Assembly (NCBI RefSeq): GCF_000685075.1 | Contig: NZ_BAYD01000005.1 | Coordinates: forward strand, 124,001-188,000 | Direction of reading: 5' to 3' | DNA: 64,000 nucleotides | Origin: Paraburkholderia oxyphila NBRC 105797 | GTDB lineage: Bacteria > Pseudomonadota > Gammaproteobacteria > Burkholderiales > Burkholderiaceae | Program-made: the position numbers and the translations under genes | In this document: piece by piece, positions 60,285-64,000 of the stretch | Layout of the letters: every line of letters begins with the position of its first letter | Numbering within the stretch: position 1 is the stretch's first letter | The notes under the pieces: generated by a model | The model's input: the letters and a program-made list of their open reading frames with translations, nothing else | What the model was told of the DNA's origin: nothing | Databases searched by the model: none

Positions 60285-61433
60285 TCAGAGTCCGCTTACC
60301 GTCTTCACCGTCACCCACTGGCCGTTCTTCACCTGATAGACGGTGGACGAGCCGTTCTTCAGCGAGCCATTCGTGTTGAACGAGATATGGCCGGTGATGC
60401 CGTCAAAGGCGATGCCTTGCAGCTTCGCGCGGTAGTCGTCGGGCTTCGTCGAATTGGCGGCCTGCATTGCCTTGATGGCGGCCCATGCCGCGTCATAGCC
60501 GAATGGCGCGTACGAGAGCACGTCGTCGCCGAACTTCTGCTTGAAGCGCTCGGCGAACTTCGAGCCTACCGGCGTGCTGTCGAGCGGACGGCCGTACTCC
60601 CATGCCATCGCGCCTTCGGACACGTCGCCCGCGAGCTTGATGAAGTCGACGTCCTTCACGCCGCCGCCGCCCACGTACTGCGCCTTGATGCCGAGCTGGC
60701 TCATCTGCTTCATGATGCCGGCCGCCTGCGGGTTGAGGGCGCCCACGAAAATCAGATCGGGGTTCTTGCTCTTGATGGTCGTGAGCTGGGTCTTGAAGTC
60801 CGTCGCCTGGTTCGTCGTGTACTCGCGATCGACGATGTCGCCTCCATGCGCCTTGACCGCTTTCACGAACTCGTCGGCTTCGCCCTGGCCGAATGCCGTG
60901 CGGTCGTCGATGACGGCGATGCGCTTGGCCTTCGTGGTCGTGACCGCGTAGGCGCCCGCGGTGCCCGCGTTTTGCGCGTCGCTCGAGATCACCATGAAGA
61001 TGTTCTTGAAGCCGCGGCCGCTGATGACCGGGTTCGTGGCGGCCGGATCGATGTCGGGCAGGCTCGCCTTTTCGTAGAGCTCGGAAGCGGGGATCGTCGT
61101 GCCCGAGTTGAAGTGGCCGACGACGATCGATACGCCTTCATCCACGAGCTTTTGCGCGACTTGCACGCCGACGCGCGGGTCGGCCTGATCGTCTTCGGCC
61201 ACGAGTTCGAACGAGACGGGCTGGCCGTTGATCTTGACGCCTTGCGCCTTGGCGTCGTCGAGGGCCATTTTGACGCCGTTCTCCAGATCCTTGCCGTAAT
61301 TGGCGTTGGGGCCGGTGAGCGGCGCGGCAAAACCGACTTTTACAACGGTATCCGCGTGGGAGGCGAGCGGTGCAACAGCGAGAAGTGCTCCAACTGCAAC
61401 TGCGACAGGGGTGAGAGTCTTCGCAAAGCGCAT
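60285..61433 (-). CDS. livK: Branched-chain amino acid ABC transporter periplasmic binding protein
   Basis: A 382-residue type I periplasmic binding protein. Signal MRFAKTLTPVAVAVGALLAV ending ASHA, mature start DTVVKVGFAAPLTGPNANYGKDLENGVKMAL, then IVVGHFNSGTTIPASELYEK and AVIDDRTAFGQGEADEF. These match LivJ/LivK proteins that deliver Leu/Ile/Val to LivHMGF. AAAGGA lies upstream of ATG 61433. No permease or ATPase genes are beside it, so it is an orphan receptor sharing a transporter encoded elsewhere. Confidence 0.93.
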   Translation of the reverse strand: MRFAKTLTPVAVAVGALLAVAPLASHADTVVKVGFAAPLTGPNANYGKDLENGVKMALDDAKAQGVKINGQPVSFELVAEDDQADPRVGVQVAQKLVDEGVSIVVGHFNSGTTIPASELYEKASLPDIDPAATNPVISGRGFKNIFMVISSDAQNAGTAGAYAVTTTKAKRIAVIDDRTAFGQGEADEFVKAVKAHGGDIVDREYTTNQATDFKTQLTTIKSKNPDLIFVGALNPQAAGIMKQMSQLGIKAQYVGGGGVKDVDFIKLAGDVSEGAMAWEYGRPLDSTPVGSKFAERFKQKFGDDVLSYAPFGYDAAWAAIKAMQAANSTKPDDYRAKLQGIAFDGITGHISFNTNGSLKNGSSTVYQVKNGQWVTVKTVSGL

Positions 61434-61673
61434 GTTGTTTCCTTTGTCGGCAAAGTAGGCGTGGTATCGATCGAACCGCTCCGAATGAGGAACGCCGCGG
61501 CAATCGCAGGAAGCGACTATATGAAGCCAATATCGATCCGTCTTGACCGTTTGCGACGTTCCGTATGCGCATTTCGGCATAGTCGGCCGAATCGAAGCAA
61601 TTAGGGCAAGTACGCCCGCCCGCGCGCGAGGTCAGGTTCGGCCTTGCTCGATCATGCGGTTGATAGCAAACGT

Positions 61674-62891
61674 CTAGCGCAGCAGGCTTTGCGCGACCCC
61701 GGCCGCGATGCAGAAACCCACCACAACGAGTAGCGGCGCTTTCCAGCGCACCAGCAGAAAGAAGCCGATGCACGCGATGGCGAAATCGGCTTGCGTCTGG
61801 ACCGCGCTCGTCCAGACCGGCGAGTAGAGCGCAGAGGCCAGCAGGCCGACGACGGCGGCGTTGACGCCGGCAAGGGCCGCCGACATGGCCGGCCGGCTGC
61901 GCAGCGCGTGCCACCACGGCAGCGCGGCCAGCACGAGCAGCAGGCCCGGCAGAAAGATCCCCACGGTCGCGAGCAGCGCGCCGCTCCAGTGGTTGGGGGG
62001 CGTCGCCATCATCCAGCCGAGAAAAGCCGCAAACGTGAAGAGCGGCCCCGGCACGGCCTGTGCCGCGCCGTAGCCGGCAAGGAAGTCGTTGGGCGCGACC
62101 CAGCCGGTTGCGACTGTCGCGTGCTGGAGCAAGGGCAGCACCACGTGTCCGCCGCCGAACACGAGCGCGCCGGACCGATAGAACGCTTCGAACACGCGCA
62201 CGCCGTGCGCGGCCGCGCCAGGCAGCGGAAGGCCGATCAGCAGTACGCAAAAGACGACCAACGCGGCGATGCCCGCCTTGCGCGACACGGGAAACTCACC
62301 GGCATGCCCGGGTACGGCGCGCGTGTCGCCCGCGGTTTTCGTGCGGCACAGCGCGAGGCCGAGCAGGGCGCCCGCGGCGATTGCGATGAGTTGTGCATAT
62401 GCCGTGGTCAGCAGGCTGAGCAAGGCGACGGACGCGAGCGCGATGGCCGCGCGGCGACGGTCGGGGCACAGACGCCGCGCCATGTCCCAGACGGCCTGGG
62501 CCACCACGGCCACCGCGACGAGCTTCAGGCCATGCACCACGCCTGCGCCGGCCGGCCCGCCCAGATCCGGTGCGATGGCCGCGAAGATCAGCATCGCGAA
62601 CACCGAGGGCAGCGTGAATCCACACCAGGCCGCGAGCCCGCCGGCCCAGCCGGCCCGCAGCAAGCCGATCGAAAAGCCCGTCTGGCTGCTGGCGGGCCCC
62701 GGCAGGAACTGGCACAGCCCGACCAGATCGGTGAAGGCCTCGTCGTCGAGCCAGCGGCGGCGCTCGACGAACTCGCGGCGGAAGTAGCCGAGATGCGCAA
62801 TCGGGCCGCCAAAGCTCGTCATCCCGAGCCTGAGAAAGACCCGCAGCACTTCAAGCGTGCGGCCGGTGGAGGACGAGCGCGGCGATGACAT
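61674..62891 (-). CDS. chrA: Chromate transporter, two-domain (CHR family)
   Basis: A 405-residue membrane protein with two homologous CHR domains. The first starts LEVLRVFLRLGMTSFGGPIAHLGYFRREF and has VGLCQFLPGPASSQTGFSIG; the second has GALVFGGGHVVLPLLQ and AGYGAAQAVPGPLFTFAAFLG. These are the duplicated FGGP/GP-motif units of ChrA, which exports chromate by proton antiport. ATG 62891 is chosen; ATG 62903 in frame is possible and neither has a strong ribosome site. It is followed in the genome by the F0-like membrane protein gene upstream (start 63709), 44 bases away and probably co-transcribed. Confidence 0.92.
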   Translation of the reverse strand: MSSPRSSSTGRTLEVLRVFLRLGMTSFGGPIAHLGYFRREFVERRRWLDDEAFTDLVGLCQFLPGPASSQTGFSIGLLRAGWAGGLAAWCGFTLPSVFAMLIFAAIAPDLGGPAGAGVVHGLKLVAVAVVAQAVWDMARRLCPDRRRAAIALASVALLSLLTTAYAQLIAIAAGALLGLALCRTKTAGDTRAVPGHAGEFPVSRKAGIAALVVFCVLLIGLPLPGAAAHGVRVFEAFYRSGALVFGGGHVVLPLLQHATVATGWVAPNDFLAGYGAAQAVPGPLFTFAAFLGWMMATPPNHWSGALLATVGIFLPGLLLVLAALPWWHALRSRPAMSAALAGVNAAVVGLLASALYSPVWTSAVQTQADFAIACIGFFLLVRWKAPLLVVVGFCIAAGVAQSLLR

Positions 62892-62935
62892 GTCCGTGTG
62901 CATGGAAGACGGGCAAGGTTCGAAGGCTCTCGATC

Positions 62936-63709
62936 TTAGCTGCGGATGCCGGGTGTTGCGAGGCGCGTCATCCTGCGCAACTGGCGCGGCAGGACGATAT
63001 ACATGCTCCAGAGCACGACGAGCAGGGCCCGGCACACGGCAGAGACATGATGGGGAAGCGGCGCTGCCACGTCGGCAATCGCGAGGCTGCCGGGAATGGA
63101 CCACACGTAGGTCGTCCAGCCCAGCAGCGTTGCGTGCCAGAGGCCGAGTCGCGCGGGCGCTGGCATTGCGTGCGCAACCAGTCCGCCGCGCACCATGTAG
63201 CCCGCGAGCGGCAGGCTCAGCAGCGCGTACAGCACGAGGGCCACGATGACGGGCAGCAGGTTGGCCACGATGCCCGACAGGACCTCGAGCGCCACGAGCC
63301 ACGTGGACGACGCACCCGCCGGGCGCGGCCTGCCCAGATCGGCTGTCCACTGCGCGAGCGGCAGGCCGGCCTTCGCCATCAGGAAATGAAAGGCGAACAC
63401 GCCAGCGATGAAGAACAGCATGTTCGCGAGCCATTGCCGCCAGGCGCAGGACCACCAGACGTACAGGCGCCGGCCGAAGCTCATGCCCCGGTCGAGCCTG
63501 AAGAGCGCCCGGCGGTCGGTGAGTGCGGCGCAGCACACGAGCACGGCAAAGAGGACGGCCGCGAGGATGAGGGCCTCGAAATTCCACAGGAAGAACCCCG
63601 CATGCTGCCCGGTGACAGTCATGGGCTCGTGGGGCGTGGAGAAGTTCTGCAGATGGTGGGCGATATAGTCCGAGGGGGAGGTCAACTGCGAAGCATTGCT
63701 TGCTGTCAT
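62936..63709 (-). CDS. Membrane protein with F0-ATPase subunit-a-like N-terminus, unknown function
   Basis: A 257-residue integral membrane protein with about five spans (GFFLWNFEALILAAVLFAVL; NMLFFIAGVFAFHFL; ALEVLSGIVANLLPVIVALVL and others). Residues 12-26 (PSDYIAHHLQNFSTP) nearly copy the conserved N-terminus of F0 subunit a (AtpB: SEYIAHHLQNFST), but the rest lacks AtpB's helices with the essential arginine and is not recognised. GGAG precedes ATG 63709. It is transcribed ahead of chrA and may assist it. A chimera of a borrowed leader and an unrelated membrane domain is one explanation; distant relation to AtpB is another. Confidence 0.75.
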   Translation of the reverse strand: MTASNASQLTSPSDYIAHHLQNFSTPHEPMTVTGQHAGFFLWNFEALILAAVLFAVLVCCAALTDRRALFRLDRGMSFGRRLYVWWSCAWRQWLANMLFFIAGVFAFHFLMAKAGLPLAQWTADLGRPRPAGASSTWLVALEVLSGIVANLLPVIVALVLYALLSLPLAGYMVRGGLVAHAMPAPARLGLWHATLLGWTTYVWSIPGSLAIADVAAPLPHHVSAVCRALLVVLWSMYIVLPRQLRRMTRLATPGIRS

Positions 63710-63981
63710 GTCGTCTCCGTATTGCGCGACACCCCGTCGAATGCATGTTTTTTGCCGCCATTCTAGACTCGATCGCCCGAGCGGGCCCGCGCGCTGCAAT
63801 TTCGGGCTTTCGCGACCCGGCCGGCAATGGCTGGAAGATGATCGAGGCGCCGCAGAACGGCAAGTGAACGGTCGCTGAGCGCCTCGAGCCGGAAGCGCTG
63901 CCTTAGAATGACCTCCGCGAACTTGTTCTTGCGCCTGGCGATGGAAGTCGCGAGGCGGCAGCCCGTTACCGGAGTGACCCG
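63710..63981. promoter_or_regulatory. Divergent intergenic region at window end
   Basis: No gene recognised in these 272 bases. They should carry the promoter of the chrA unit (left) and of the gene starting at 63982. AT-richer DNA lies at about 63735-63765. Confidence 0.35.
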
Positions 63982-64000
63982 ATGTCCGTCGATATGAAAG
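63982..64000 (+). CDS. Start of a further gene, cut by window edge
   Basis: ATG 63982 has GGAG 7 bases upstream (63971-63974) and opens MSVDMK before the window ends. Too short to identify; the only support is the good ribosome site and absence of a stop. Confidence 0.4.

Noticed and set aside
61674..63863. 729-codon minus frame as one large fused protein
   Set aside because: Only the part from 62891 encodes a chromate transporter; the rest is the out-of-frame reading of the membrane protein gene at 62936-63709, which has its own ribosome site.

Overview
The window is GC-rich, densely coded bacterial DNA. Its gene content (poly-hydroxyalkanoate depolymerase, many LysR and AraC regulators each beside one target operon, Gram-negative porin, DUF4148-type small exported proteins, squalene-hopene cyclase, the DUF3348/DUF802/OmpA/DUF2894 cluster) points to a Burkholderiaceae member of the Paraburkholderia/Caballeronia/Burkholderia type. 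The high density of catabolic and efflux modules suggests a secondary replicon; that is an inference. No rRNA, tRNA, CRISPR array or complete insertion sequence was seen.

Layout. 1-5.7 kb: edge of phaZ, an alcohol dehydrogenase remnant, then an acyl-CoA synthetase / short-chain dehydrogenase / thiolase operon with a divergent AraC regulator. 5.7-11.9 kb: a tautomerase, an ArsR repressor translationally coupled to a GlxA-like sensor domain, a stand-alone 2-oxoglutarate dehydrogenase E1, and, divergently, a full GlxA-type AraC regulator and Mug DNA glycosylase. 12.4-24.7 kb: a tripartite efflux operon (MFS, membrane fusion protein, outer-membrane lipoprotein), then several LysR genes next to single MFS, SDR or nitronate monooxygenase genes. 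25-31.5 kb: a secreted molybdenum hydroxylase module (2Fe-2S subunit, Mo subunit, cytochrome c, porin, AraC) and a secreted choloylglycine-hydrolase-like amidase. 31.6-35.2 kb: tartrate/D-malate module (LysR, dehydrogenase, MFS permease). 35.5-42.2 kb: an orphan RND pump, a small exported protein and a CACHE-GGDEF-EAL protein.

42.3-47.6 kb holds the most unusual system: four tightly coupled minus-strand genes. One encodes a MotA/TolQ/ExbB-like membrane protein with a tail of about 800 residues including nearly seven 51-residue repeats. The next encodes a MotB/ZorB-like protein with a membrane aspartate and an OmpA peptidoglycan-binding domain. Two uncharacterised soluble proteins flank them (DUF3348 first, DUF2894 last). 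The architecture is that of an ion-driven 5:2 motor with a long cytoplasmic tail, comparable to ZorAB but without Zorya effectors.

47.8-51.2 kb: LysE exporter, AraC regulator and acyl-CoA synthetase. This block is bracketed by the DUF3348 5' region and a decayed partial copy of it at 51.34-51.50 kb. 51.5-64 kb: TetR and squalene-hopene cyclase, two small exported DUF4148-like proteins, a DEAD-box helicase, an exported hypothetical protein, a secreted AcpA/phospholipase C-family phosphoesterase, a 26-residue membrane peptide ahead of a truncated cupin, a branched-chain amino acid binding protein, a chromate transporter, and a membrane protein whose first 30 residues look like the N-terminus of F0-ATPase subunit a.
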